Shown one piece after another: positions 35,601 to 45,964 of a stretch of 64,000 nt of DNA. A program made the position numbers and the translations under genes. A model generated the notes under the pieces. The model made no database searches, had not been told where the DNA came from, and was given only the letters and a program-made list of their open reading frames with translations. The first letter of the stretch is position 1; each line of letters begins with the position of its first letter. Source of the DNA: GCA-2686265 sp036010965 (GTDB taxonomy: Bacteria > Planctomycetota > UBA1135 > GCA-002686595); assembly GCA_036010965.1 (NCBI GenBank), contig DASCMO010000023.1, positions 1 through 64,000 on the forward strand, given 5' to 3'.

Positions 35601-37964
35601 CTACGGGCGTGGTTCGAGGATTAGCCGCGAGGCGCAGGCGGCCTCGATCGCTTCCTCGCTCCAGGGCAGGGTGACCGTCTCCCCGGCGAGGAAGAGCGGC
35701 AGCATGTCATCGTAGTGATGATCGCCTGGGTGGCCGCTCTGGCCCAAGGGCAGCACGAGGCGCGAGCGGTCGGGGTCCGCCAGGTCGAAGACCACGCGCA
35801 CGGAAGCGCCCCAGACAGCGGGCAGCTCGTCGCCGTCCCAGTCGCCGCCGAAGGCGTAGACCGTCGTCCCCGAGCCGCCGATGGGGAAGGGACCGCGGTT
35901 GAACCCGCCGCCGACGAGGGGGACCTCACCCAGGGGATGGGCGAGGTGGAGCTGGTGCAGTTCGCCGTAATGCCAGGCGTCGAAGTCCGCTCCCCAGCGT
36001 TCGACTCCTTGTTGCCAGGCGGAGGCCAGGGCGGAAGAGATCGTCTGGGCGCGGCTCTCGCGCGCCGGCGTGCGCGCGTCGTCGAACCAGTCGGCCTCGC
36101 ACTCCTCGGCGAGCACGTCGAGCAGGAACGCGCGCCGGTTGAGGGCCGGCAGGCGCGGCAGACCACGGGGTGAGAGCTCGTCGCCCATGATCGCTTCGAG
36201 CAGGGCGCGCTCGGTGAGGACGAAGAGCGCCGGTTCTGCGCGCTCGGCGACGAACTCGCCGTTCCAGGCGCGGAGCGTCTCAAAGCAGCGCAAGGCGTCC
36301 CCCTCGAAGGGGCCATCGAGCGTCGCGAGCAGGTCGGCGGGGTAGAGCGAGCGCCGATCGAGTTGCAGGTCGGCCGCTCGCTTGGCGGTCCAACGGTCCT
36401 CGCCCGCGATGCGCTCGCGGATGCGATTCCCGCGCTGGGGCGTGTCGAAGTAGTCGCTGTAGGGGACGACGTAGCCGGGTGGACGCACGTCCTCATTGGC
36501 GGTCACCAGCAGGTCGTCGGCCGGGCGCAGGACGATCGGATTGACCTCGTGGTCGAGCAGCCCGTCCCAGCCGACGCGTGGGTCCCAGCCGGCGGCCGGG
36601 AAGCGCCCGTTCATTCCGCGCCGGTTGGGCTGACGGCCGATGACCGTGAAGAGCAGGCCTCCCTCGGCGTCGGCGGCGACGATGTTCAGTGGCAGAAAGG
36701 GGTGCAGCCCCACGGCCGCCAGGACCTCGTCCACATTGCGGGCGCGCGCCAGGCGCTGGAAGGCGCGCACCGGATCGGCGGGTTGGTGGGCGGACCAGGC
36801 CAGCGAGCGTGTAGGGAGGCCGCGCTCGGGGTCCGCGTCGAAGAGGGGCCCGCGGTCCGTTCGAGCCAGGGAGAGCCGCACATCGTCCGCGCCGCGCACC
36901 TCGACCGTCTCGAACTCGCGCTCCAGGGCCACCCACCCGTCGCCGCGTCGCACGCGCTCGCCGCTGGCGTCTAGCTCCTCGACGAACAGGTCCACGTCGT
37001 CGAGGCGGGGATTGGTGAATGACCAGGCGACGTGAGCGTTGTGGCCGATCAGCACTCCCGGCGCGCCCGGCAGGGAGAGGCCCGCCACCGATACCTCCGG
37101 TGCGTCGAGGTGCACGGCGTACCAGGTCGGGGGCGCGCTCAGGGTCAGGTGCGGATCGTTGGCAACCAGGGGCGCGCCGGTCGCCGTGCGGCTGGCGCCG
37201 ATCGCCCAGTTGTTGCTGCCGCCGCCGCCTTCGGGAGCGGGCGCGGCCGAAGCGCTCGGTGCGTCGCTCCCCGCCGGCGGGCAGGCTGCACGCGCGAGGC
37301 GCTCGAGTTCCTCGGCGACCACCAGCGGCGTACCAGCGACGAGGTCATCGAGGGCGGCCGGGCCGAGGGCGCCCAGCCATCGGAAGCGATCCTCCTCGGG
37401 GATCCCGAGCGTGAATGACAGGGCGCGGGCGAGGAGCATCGGAATGCCGACGGAGTCGACCCGCGTCCAGGGCTCGGGTTCGAAGCGCAGGATTCGGAAG
37501 AGGGGCGGCAGGTCATCGCCGCGGGCGGCGATCCAGGCGTTGACGCCCTCGGCATAGGCGTCCGCGATCGCGCGCGAGTCAGGGTCGAGGGCCGCGGCGT
37601 GCAAGACCGCGGTGCGCCGCAGGCGGAAGCGTCGGGCGTCGAGGTCCTTCTCCAGGGCCGCCTCGCCGACGATCTCCGCCAGGCGCCCGGCGGTCCAGCG
37701 CCGCATCAGCTCCATCTGCTCCAGGCGATCGTTGGCGTGTAGCCAGCCGAGGGCGCGCACCGCGTCGAGCTCGGAGGCCGCGCTCACGTGGGGGACTCCG
37801 TGACCGTCGAAGCGCACGCTGACGGCGGCCTCGAGGCCTTCGAGCCGCTCGCTGCCCGAGCGCCGGGGCAGGCCGCTGGCGGCCACGCCGCTCCACCACC
37901 ACCCGGCCCCGGCGCAGAGGACGAGAGCGAGGATCAGCAGCAGGAGCGGGATGGACAGACGCAT
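35601..37964 (-). CDS. Penicillin acylase-family Ntn hydrolase
   Basis: The 787-residue protein has an N-terminal signal/anchor (PLLLLILALVLCAGAGWWW). The alpha chain is followed by a Ser/Ala/Pro linker and the self-cleavage site at GGG-Ser250 (GGGSNNWAIGASRTATG), whose Ser would become the N-terminal nucleophile of the beta chain. The beta chain has PLVANDPHLTLSAPPTWY, VAWSFTNPRLDDVDLF and a C-terminal WHYGELHQLHLAHPLGEV. It hydrolyses amides, with natural substrates possibly acyl-homoserine lactones or cyclic lipopeptides. A TTCCCT-16-TATGCT promoter candidate lies at 38021-38048. Confidence 0.92.
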   Translation of the reverse strand: MRLSIPLLLLILALVLCAGAGWWWSGVAASGLPRRSGSERLEGLEAAVSVRFDGHGVPHVSAASELDAVRALGWLHANDRLEQMELMRRWTAGRLAEIVGEAALEKDLDARRFRLRRTAVLHAAALDPDSRAIADAYAEGVNAWIAARGDDLPPLFRILRFEPEPWTRVDSVGIPMLLARALSFTLGIPEEDRFRWLGALGPAALDDLVAGTPLVVAEELERLARAACPPAGSDAPSASAAPAPEGGGGSNNWAIGASRTATGAPLVANDPHLTLSAPPTWYAVHLDAPEVSVAGLSLPGAPGVLIGHNAHVAWSFTNPRLDDVDLFVEELDASGERVRRGDGWVALEREFETVEVRGADDVRLSLARTDRGPLFDADPERGLPTRSLAWSAHQPADPVRAFQRLARARNVDEVLAAVGLHPFLPLNIVAADAEGGLLFTVIGRQPNRRGMNGRFPAAGWDPRVGWDGLLDHEVNPIVLRPADDLLVTANEDVRPPGYVVPYSDYFDTPQRGNRIRERIAGEDRWTAKRAADLQLDRRSLYPADLLATLDGPFEGDALRCFETLRAWNGEFVAERAEPALFVLTERALLEAIMGDELSPRGLPRLPALNRRAFLLDVLAEECEADWFDDARTPARESRAQTISSALASAWQQGVERWGADFDAWHYGELHQLHLAHPLGEVPLVGGGFNRGPFPIGGSGTTVYAFGGDWDGDELPAVWGASVRVVFDLADPDRSRLVLPLGQSGHPGDHHYDDMLPLFLAGETVTLPWSEEAIEAACASRLILEPRP

Positions 37965-38020
37965 GGGCGGCGGGCGGCGGTGCGGGGAGGAGGGCGGGGG
38001 CGGCGGTGACGCCGCGCCGT

Positions 38021-38048
38021 AGCATAGGGACCGGGATCGGTGAGGGAA
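38021..38048 (-). promoter_or_regulatory. Candidate promoter for penicillin acylase gene
   Basis: On the minus strand TTCCCT (38043-38048), a 16-nt spacer and TATGCT (38021-38026) lie 57 nt from the ATG. The -35 box is weak. Confidence 0.3.
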
Positions 38049-38182
38049 CCGGTCGCGGAGGGCCCGGGGGAGAGCGCCCCGGAGACCACGGCGCGCGCAC
38101 GAGCAAGCGCGCAGCCGATTCCGTATCCTGTCGCCGAGCGCGGGGGTAAGCAGGATCCAGGCCCCCGCTGCACCGCCTCACC

Positions 38183-41100
38183 ATGCCCCACTCCAAGCAC
38201 CCGGTTCGCGGCCGCATCACCCGCGGCTTCGTCCTCGCCAGCGCCCTCTTTCTCATGGCAATCCCCGCTCGGGCGCAGATTGACTTGCCGGCGCGCGGGG
38301 AGCGCTCTGCCCCCTCGAAGCCCGAGCGCCCCTCGCAGGGAGAGAGTGCGAGCCGCGGCATCGTGCCGCACCTGGTCTGCACGATCTGCAGCGAGCGCAA
38401 CTACACCTCGCCCCGGGATCGGCCGGGAGTCGCCAGGGACATGTTCACGGCTTGGTGTTCCCCATGCGCGCGGGACACGGCCCACCGCTCATCGACGGCC
38501 GCGGCGGCGCGCGGCGGGCTCGCCCTGCCCGGTACTTCGGGGCGCGCGCCGGCCGCGCCACGCGCCGCGCTGAGCGCGCCCTCTGCGCCTTCCGCCGCCG
38601 GCCAGGGCGGACTCGCCGCGACCATCCTCCGGGAAGCGGCGGCGGCCGGAGACCTGAACGGCTCCCTCGCCGCCCAGGCCGTCGAGAGCCTGCTGGCCCT
38701 CGGACCCGTGGGCCTGGAGGCTGCCCGGGCCTCCCTCGGCGGCGACGCCGCCGGTATGGTCCTGACCGCGGCCCGGGTGCTGATGCGCGGCGGCGTCGCC
38801 GCCGACGGCGAGCTCGTCGCCCAGCGCTTGCGGCGTCGCATGCCCAGCGGGATGGGGCCCAGGGTCCTTTCCGAGCTGATCGACTCCGATCCGGTCCACG
38901 CCCCTCCGGGGCTGCTCGTGGCCTTGCTCGATCACCCCCAGCAGCCCATGCGCAACGAGGCCTTGAGGCGCCTGCGCGCCGAGCCCACGCGCGAGCTCCT
39001 GGGGCTGCTCGTCGCACCTTTGCAATCGAAGCGTGCCGAGACGCGCTTGCGAGCCGTCGAACTCGTCTGTGCGATCGACGATCCCGGCGTGCTCGACCTG
39101 TTGTTCGAGCACATCGACGACCCGTCGGCGCGCGTGGCATCGCGGGCCGTCGCGGCCATCGCCGACAGCGCTGACCCGCGTGTCGAGCTCGAGCTCGAGG
39201 GGCGCTCCTTCCAGAGCCGCTGGATTCTGCGCGAGAACGCCTTCGCTCTGCTGGCGATCCTCGACCGCGAGGACCGCACCCTCTGTCCGCTGCTCGGCGA
39301 GCGGAACATCGAGCTGTTGCTGGGCGGGATGCAATCCTCCGATCCCCTGATCTACGGGACCTGCGCCGCCGCTCTGGCCGGGATCGGCTATCGCAGCGCC
39401 GAGCCAGAGGCGACGGGCTGGCTCGACCGGGAGGTCACCGGGCGGTTGATCTCCGCCGTTGCCGGGCGCGAGTTTCACAGTGACTTCAGCGCCCTGCAGC
39501 CGCGGGCCCTGCGGCGCTTGCGCACGATCACCGGCGAGTCCTTCGGGACCGATGGCCGGGCCTGGGCGAGCTGGTGGATCGAGCATCGCGACGGCTTCTA
39601 TGCCCGACGGGTGAGCATGAGCCTGGAGGGCGAGCGCGCACGGCGCATCGAGCTGCGCTACCGTGGGACGGGCGCCGCCGCCGGGCTCTTCATCCTCCGC
39701 GGTCCCGACGCGGTCCACGAGAGCCGTGATTTCGCGGGCGGCCCGGGAGAGCTGCGGTGGATCACCGAGCGCGAGTGCCGCGAGATCGCCGCGCTCATGG
39801 AACGGGAAGGCGCCCTCAGCGCCGAGCGTCTGCCCGGCCTGCGCGGCCTCCGAACGCTCGGCCTTCGGACCGTCGAGGTGCTGGTGGACGGGCGTGGCAA
39901 GACCTTCACCTTCGGGCCCGAGAGGTCGGAGCCCTGGTTCGAGCGCATCTGCGCCGCCCTCGCGAACCTGCGCGATCGCAATCGCTGGCAGGCCTACCCC
40001 GACCTCACGGCCTTCGCTGATGTGCGCGCCTTCTGGGACGCGGAGTCGCTCTGGTGGGGCGAGGAGCACGACCGCCTCGAACGCGACCTGCGCCTGAAGG
40101 ACCTGGTCGTGGCCCGGGTCGCCGAGAGTCGGCCATCGCTGCGCACACCCCTCTACGGCGAGCTCTCGCGCCTCTACGCCACCGACGGCGTCGCCTCGCC
40201 GGCGGACTTTCCGCTCTTCCTGGGGTTCCTGCGCGACGAGGGCTTCTTCGCCGAGCGTGCGCGGATGCTGGTGGAGCTCGCCCTGACGGCCGCCCGGACG
40301 GTGAACGGGGAGGAGCGCGTCGCGGCTGAGCTGGGCGACACCTTGATCGAGCTCTTGCGGGCACGCTTCGACGCCGAGGCGGTCGAGGTCATGGCACGTG
40401 TCTCCGCCGCCTGCGGTAGAGACCACGTGCGCGGGTTGCTATCGGACGAACGGCCCTTGCTGCGCGCGGTGGGGGCGACGGAGCTGGCACGCCAGCTGGT
40501 GGCCGACCGCCCCGTGACCCTCGAGGAGCGTGCCGCCGACATGGCGCTCCTCGTCGGACTGCTGGGCGATCCCGAGCCCCTGGTCGAGGCCGCTGCTTGC
40601 CTGGCCCTGGGGCACGCGCGTGTCGAGGGAGCGCGCACGGAGCTGCTCGTGCGCGCACGCCTGGGGGAGGAGCGCGTGCGGGCCGCGGCCCTGCGGGCGA
40701 TCGGCATGATGGGAGGCGAGTACGTGATCGATGCCCTCGTCCTGGCCACGACCGACGGGAAAGAACTCGTCAAGGAGGCCGCGGCGGAAGGGCTGGCTTC
40801 CCTGGGGGATCCGCGCACCGCTCCCTATCTGATTGCGCTCCTGGGGCGCGGGGTGGACTCGCCGCTCCACGCCCACGCCTGGGACGGACTGCTGCGCCTG
40901 GGGAGCGCCGTGCACGGCGAACTGGCGCGCACCATGGCGTCACCGCTGCACCGCGCGCGCCGCGAGGCGGCTCTGCTCCTGGCGCGCCAGGGACGGCCCG
41001 ACGCCCTGGGCGTGATGATCGACATGCTGCGGACCGATCCCGCCGACCGGGTCCTGGAACGGGAGATCACCATCCTCTCGTGCATCGACCTCTCGGCCGC

Positions 41101-41422
41101 CTCCGGCCCGGGGGAGGAGTGGGCGCGTTGGTGGGGAGATGTCCTCCACGACGACGCGACGGCGTGGTTCGCGGCCGCCCTCGAGCGGCGCGGGGTCGAG
41201 GCTCCGGCGACGCAGGTGTTGCGAGGCGCGCCGAGCCTGGACGGAGCGCTCTTCCTGCTGGACGTGATGGAGCGCCCCGAGGAGTTCCTCGTCGAGCGAG
41301 CGCGGCGCGAGCTGGAGCGCATGCTCGAACGAGAAGTCGGCACACTTCCAGGGGGGCTCGTCGAGCGCGCGGTCTGGCTCAGCGGTATGCGGGAGGAGCT
41401 CGCCGAGAGCTGGGACTCGTGA
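38183..41422 (+). CDS. Exported HEAT-repeat protein with an L33-like zinc-ribbon
   Basis: The 1079-residue protein has a signal peptide (FVLASALFLMAIPARAQ). A four-Cys module follows at residues 66-101: CTICSERNYTSPRDR, then CSPCARDTAHR. It matches ribosomal protein L33 (C-x2-C-x-E-R-N-Y-T, a 22-residue gap, C-x2-C-x-x-x-T-x-H). The rest is HEAT-type helical repeats (about 130-460 and 760-1010) around a non-repetitive middle region (about 470-700). The repeats suggest a large binding scaffold. It starts a run of eleven tightly spaced rightward genes and overlaps the next by 4 nt (GTGA). A TATCCT box at 38124 lacks a clear -35. Confidence 0.82.
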   Translation: MPHSKHPVRGRITRGFVLASALFLMAIPARAQIDLPARGERSAPSKPERPSQGESASRGIVPHLVCTICSERNYTSPRDRPGVARDMFTAWCSPCARDTAHRSSTAAAARGGLALPGTSGRAPAAPRAALSAPSAPSAAGQGGLAATILREAAAAGDLNGSLAAQAVESLLALGPVGLEAARASLGGDAAGMVLTAARVLMRGGVAADGELVAQRLRRRMPSGMGPRVLSELIDSDPVHAPPGLLVALLDHPQQPMRNEALRRLRAEPTRELLGLLVAPLQSKRAETRLRAVELVCAIDDPGVLDLLFEHIDDPSARVASRAVAAIADSADPRVELELEGRSFQSRWILRENAFALLAILDREDRTLCPLLGERNIELLLGGMQSSDPLIYGTCAAALAGIGYRSAEPEATGWLDREVTGRLISAVAGREFHSDFSALQPRALRRLRTITGESFGTDGRAWASWWIEHRDGFYARRVSMSLEGERARRIELRYRGTGAAAGLFILRGPDAVHESRDFAGGPGELRWITERECREIAALMEREGALSAERLPGLRGLRTLGLRTVEVLVDGRGKTFTFGPERSEPWFERICAALANLRDRNRWQAYPDLTAFADVRAFWDAESLWWGEEHDRLERDLRLKDLVVARVAESRPSLRTPLYGELSRLYATDGVASPADFPLFLGFLRDEGFFAERARMLVELALTAARTVNGEERVAAELGDTLIELLRARFDAEAVEVMARVSAACGRDHVRGLLSDERPLLRAVGATELARQLVADRPVTLEERAADMALLVGLLGDPEPLVEAAACLALGHARVEGARTELLVRARLGEERVRAAALRAIGMMGGEYVIDALVLATTDGKELVKEAAAEGLASLGDPRTAPYLIALLGRGVDSPLHAHAWDGLLRLGSAVHGELARTMASPLHRARREAALLLARQGRPDALGVMIDMLRTDPADRVLEREITILSCIDLSAASGPGEEWARWWGDVLHDDATAWFAAALERRGVEAPATQVLRGAPSLDGALFLLDVMERPEEFLVERARRELERMLEREVGTLPGGLVERAVWLSGMREELAESWDS

Positions 41423-42123
41423 CCGCCCCCCAGGAGCGGGCGGGGAGGCCCGACGGCGCGCGCCGCGGCCCCCTGCGCTGGGTCGCAGCGAGTGTCGGCC
41501 TGGTCGTGGTCATCGCCGTCGGCCTGTGGTCGGTCGGCGAGCCCGCCCGCGCCGTGCTCGGGCGCGTGGTGGACGGCCTGTTCGACAGCATCGCCCTCGG
41601 GCGCGTCGAGGGCCACGCGCCCGCGATCCGAGCCGCGGCTGCGGAGTTCGAGCTCGACGCGAATCTGGTCGCCGCCGTCTGCTACATGGAAAGCCGCGGG
41701 CGCGTGGACGCCCTCTCAGGCGTGGGGGCCGCGGGTTTGATGCAACTCATGCCCGACGCGGCCGCCGACGCCGCGCGCTCCCTCGGTCTGGAGGAGCCTA
41801 CGCGCGCGATCCTGCGCTCCGACGCTGTCCTCAACCTGCGCCTGGGCGCCCATCATCTGGCCTGGACCATCGCGAACGAGGGCGGCGACCCCGAGCGCGC
41901 CCTGGTCGCCTACAACGCCGGACGTACCACCCTGCGGCGTTGGATCAAGCGGGACGGCGGCTACACTCTGTGGCGCGAGCGTCAGCTTCGGGAGGGGGAC
42001 TCGCAGGTCCTGGCCTACGCCCGAGGCGTGCTCGCCTGCCGCGACACCTTGCGCGAACGCGGAAAGATCATGGGCCTCGAATGGCCACCTACCGAACATG
42101 CACAAGCCGAACCGGACTCCTGA
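41419..42123 (+). CDS. Lytic transglycosylase (SLT domain)
   Basis: The 234-residue protein has an N-terminal membrane anchor (about 21-39, VAASVGLVVVIAVGLWSV) and an SLT fold: catalytic Glu91 (CYMESRGRVDALS), GAAGLMQLMP and ALVAYNAGRTTLRRW. It cleaves the MurNAc-GlcNAc bond with formation of 1,6-anhydroMurNAc, the substrate type recycled by anmK. The GTG at 41419 overlaps the previous stop, and the gene itself overlaps the MscS gene by 26 nt. Placement beside MscS and the Bat genes points to envelope maintenance. Confidence 0.9.
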   Translation: MTAPQERAGRPDGARRGPLRWVAASVGLVVVIAVGLWSVGEPARAVLGRVVDGLFDSIALGRVEGHAPAIRAAAAEFELDANLVAAVCYMESRGRVDALSGVGAAGLMQLMPDAAADAARSLGLEEPTRAILRSDAVLNLRLGAHHLAWTIANEGGDPERALVAYNAGRTTLRRWIKRDGGYTLWRERQLREGDSQVLAYARGVLACRDTLRERGKIMGLEWPPTEHAQAEPDS

Positions 42124-43903
42124 CCGGCGCCCGGGCTCGCGGGTGCTTTCGCTGATCGCCCTGGCGCCCCTGCTCATGGCCGGCCTCGCGTCGGGCAGCG
42201 CCTCATCGCCGCAGGACGATCCGCCGCCCGCCACTCCCGCGCCCCCGACCGACCCGGTCGTGGAGTACGCCAGCCCGCGGGGGGCAATGCGCGCCTTCCT
42301 GAAGGGCGTGGGCCCGGGGAACCCGATCGGGGACTGGGCTCTGGTCCAGACCACCATCGAGAAGCTCCCCGACGGGACCTTGCCGCATAAGGGAACGGTG
42401 GCGCGCCTGAAGTGGACCCTCGACCGGGCGGAGTTCGTGGAGCTCGAGGAGTTCCCGGCAGAGGGCGACCCCGCGCTCTTCGCGGATCGCGAGTGGATCT
42501 GGTCTCCCTACTCTCACAATCCCGTCGTGAATCGGGTTGGGATCGAGGTCGCCTTCGTGCAGGAGGGAACGCACTGGTTGATCGCGGCTTCGGTCTTCGA
42601 GCGCGTGGACGACTGGTGGGAGTCCGTCCAGAACGAGCCGATCGTCAGCGAGGTGTTCGAGGGCCTCGGATCCCTCGACCGACTGCACTGGAGGATCCGC
42701 GAGTCCCTGCCGCCAGTGCTCCTGGACGACTCGTTCCTGATCGAGAACTGGCAGTGGCTGGCTCTCTTGCTCCTGGTGGTGCTGGGCGTCGTACTCGATC
42801 GGCTGGTGTGCGCAGTCATCAAGCGCGTGGCGGGACGCATCGCCTCGGACGAGCGCCTCTCACTCGACCGCAGCGTGTTCGGGAACTTCGAGCGCCCCTT
42901 CGGGATCTTCGTGACCGCCCTGGTGCTCAACTCCGGCCTGCCCCTGGTGGGCGTCGCCCCGCAGTTCGACACGATCCTGAGCGTCGCCGCGGGCTTCGTG
43001 CTGGGGGTCTCGGGGGTCTGGGCGTCCTTCAGGCTGGTGGACGTGGTGTGTGGGTTCCTCGCCGACCGCGCCAAGCTGAGCGTCAACCGCTTCGACGACA
43101 TGCTCGTGCCGCTCCTGCGGCGCACCCTGAAGATCCTGCTCTCGATCCTGTTCCTGGTCTACCTGGCGTCGTTCCTCTCCGAGGACCTGATGGGCCTCGT
43201 GGCCGGCCTCTCGATCGGCTCATTGGCCGTGGGCTTCGCCGCCAAGGACTCGATCGAGAACCTCTTTGGCACCTTCACGGTGCTGCTCGACAAGCCCTTC
43301 CAGCTCGGCGACTGGATCACCGTCGGCGACATCGACGGCACGGTCGAGCAGGTCGGTTTTCGCTCGACGCGCGTGCGCACCTTCTACAACAGCGTCATCA
43401 GTGTCCCCAACAGCCGCTTCATCAGCGCGCACGTCGACAACTGGGGGAGCCGGCGCTATCGCCGCATCACGACGACCCTGGGGCTGACCTACGACACGCC
43501 GCCGGAGAAGGTCGAGGCCTTCTGCGAGGGCGTGCGCGAGCTGATCCGCAGCCACCCGTACACGCGCAAGGACTACTACCACGTGTACCTGAACTCCTTC
43601 GCCGATTCCTCCCTGGGGATCATGCTCTACTGCTTCGTGGAGACGCCCGACTGGAGCACCGAGCTGCGCGAGAAGCACCGGCTGTTCAACGACATCCTGC
43701 GCGTGGCGGAGGAGTTGAAGGTCAGCTTCGCCTTCCCGACCCAGACCCTGCACATGGTGAAGCCCGAGGATCTCGAGCATCCCGATCGGCCTGCCGACGC
43801 GGCGTCCGGTCTCCAGGCCGGACGCGGGGTGGGGCGCGAGGTGGCCGAGAGGGGCCTGGAGCCCTTCGGCGGCGCGAAGCCCCCGCCCGTCGTGATCGAC
43901 TGA
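42098..43903 (+). CDS. Mechanosensitive channel, MscS family, with N-terminal domain
   Basis: The 601-residue protein has a signal peptide (LIALAPLLMAGLASGSA) and a periplasmic N-terminal domain (about 35-210). Membrane segments follow (WLALLLLVVLGVVL; FGIFVTALVLNSGL; ILLSILFLVYLASFL). The pore helix VAGLSIGSLAVGFAAKDSIENLFG and the beta domain DKPFQLGDWITVGDIDGTV, then FYNSVISVPNSRF, are typical of MscS. The C-terminal domain and tail end near residue 600. It gates ions and osmolytes under membrane tension. The start overlaps the SLT gene. Confidence 0.92.
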   Translation: MHKPNRTPDRRPGSRVLSLIALAPLLMAGLASGSASSPQDDPPPATPAPPTDPVVEYASPRGAMRAFLKGVGPGNPIGDWALVQTTIEKLPDGTLPHKGTVARLKWTLDRAEFVELEEFPAEGDPALFADREWIWSPYSHNPVVNRVGIEVAFVQEGTHWLIAASVFERVDDWWESVQNEPIVSEVFEGLGSLDRLHWRIRESLPPVLLDDSFLIENWQWLALLLLVVLGVVLDRLVCAVIKRVAGRIASDERLSLDRSVFGNFERPFGIFVTALVLNSGLPLVGVAPQFDTILSVAAGFVLGVSGVWASFRLVDVVCGFLADRAKLSVNRFDDMLVPLLRRTLKILLSILFLVYLASFLSEDLMGLVAGLSIGSLAVGFAAKDSIENLFGTFTVLLDKPFQLGDWITVGDIDGTVEQVGFRSTRVRTFYNSVISVPNSRFISAHVDNWGSRRYRRITTTLGLTYDTPPEKVEAFCEGVRELIRSHPYTRKDYYHVYLNSFADSSLGIMLYCFVETPDWSTELREKHRLFNDILRVAEELKVSFAFPTQTLHMVKPEDLEHPDRPADAASGLQAGRGVGREVAERGLEPFGGAKPPPVVID

Positions 43904-43982
43904 GTCCGCCCGTCCGGGCCAACAACGGGTCGCCGCCGTCGTAGGCGTGGAGGCCCGCGCCGCCCTCACCATTCCCTCATCC

Positions 43983-44981
<999 letters not shown>

Positions 44982-45001
44982 CGAGCGACAGACCTTCCCC
45001 G

Positions 45002-45964
45002 ATGGCGAAGCGCAAGGCGACACCGGAGCCTCCCTCGACCCTGCTCGCGCCCGATCTGATGGCGCGCGTGGAGCAGATCCGGATTCGCACCCACAAGCTC
45101 GTCAACACCGCTCTCTCGGGGGGCTACCGCAGCACCTTTCGCGGGACGGGGCTCGAGTTCGAGGAGGTGCGCCTGTATCAGCCCGGTGACGACGTGCGCT
45201 CGATCGACTGGAATGTCACCGCCCGCACGGGCCTGCCCTACATCAAGACCTTCTCCGAGGAGCGCGAGCTCACGATCGACTTCCTGGTGGACACCAGCCG
45301 CTCGATGGACTTCGGCAGCCGGCGCTGGACCAAGCGAGAGGCGGCGGCGCAGCTCTGCGCCCTGATCTCCTTCGTGGCCATGCGCCACCAGGATCGGGTC
45401 GGCCTGACCCTCTTCGGCGAGCGGCCCGGGCTGCACCTCGACGCGCGCAAGGGCAACAATCACTGCCTGCGCGTGATCCGCGAGGTGATCGCGGCCGAGC
45501 CGACGAGCGGGGCCAGCGACCTGCAGGCGGCCCTCGAACACCACCTTCGCGCCCACCGCCGGCGCGGCCTGCTGTTCATCGTGAGCGACTTCCTCGATGC
45601 CTCCAAGGAGGGCCGCGAGGAGGGCGACGATCCGCCCTGGGCCGACACCCTGCGCAGTCTCGCCCTGCGCCACGACGTGATCTGCGTGCGGGTCACAGAC
45701 CCCCTCGAGGAGGACCTGCCGCCGGCCGGTGTCCTGCCCCTGGCTGAGATCGAGAGCGGGCGCTGGATGGAGATCGACACGCGCGCCCTGGGCGTGCGCG
45801 AGACCTGGGTCGCCCAGGCCGCACGGCGCCGCTCACGCATCGAGTCGATCCTCACCCGGGCGCGGGTCGACCTGGTGGAGATCGACGCCGCCGGGGATGT
45901 GGCCGACCCGCTCGTGGCCTTCTTCCGCCGCCGAGCGCAGCGCCACGGGGGGAGGATCTCATGA
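45002..45964 (+). CDS. DUF58-domain protein
   Basis: The 320-residue protein has the DUF58 signature FRGTGLEFEEVRLYQPGDD, then VRSIDWNVTARTGLPYIK and a vWA-like MIDAS LVDTSRSMDFG. It has no signal peptide or membrane segment, so it is probably cytosolic and docks to the MoxR ATPase. Its stop overlaps the next start by 4 nt. Confidence 0.92.
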   Translation: MAKRKATPEPPSTLLAPDLMARVEQIRIRTHKLVNTALSGGYRSTFRGTGLEFEEVRLYQPGDDVRSIDWNVTARTGLPYIKTFSEERELTIDFLVDTSRSMDFGSRRWTKREAAAQLCALISFVAMRHQDRVGLTLFGERPGLHLDARKGNNHCLRVIREVIAAEPTSGASDLQAALEHHLRAHRRRGLLFIVSDFLDASKEGREEGDDPPWADTLRSLALRHDVICVRVTDPLEEDLPPAGVLPLAEIESGRWMEIDTRALGVRETWVAQAARRRSRIESILTRARVDLVEIDAAGDVADPLVAFFRRRAQRHGGRIS

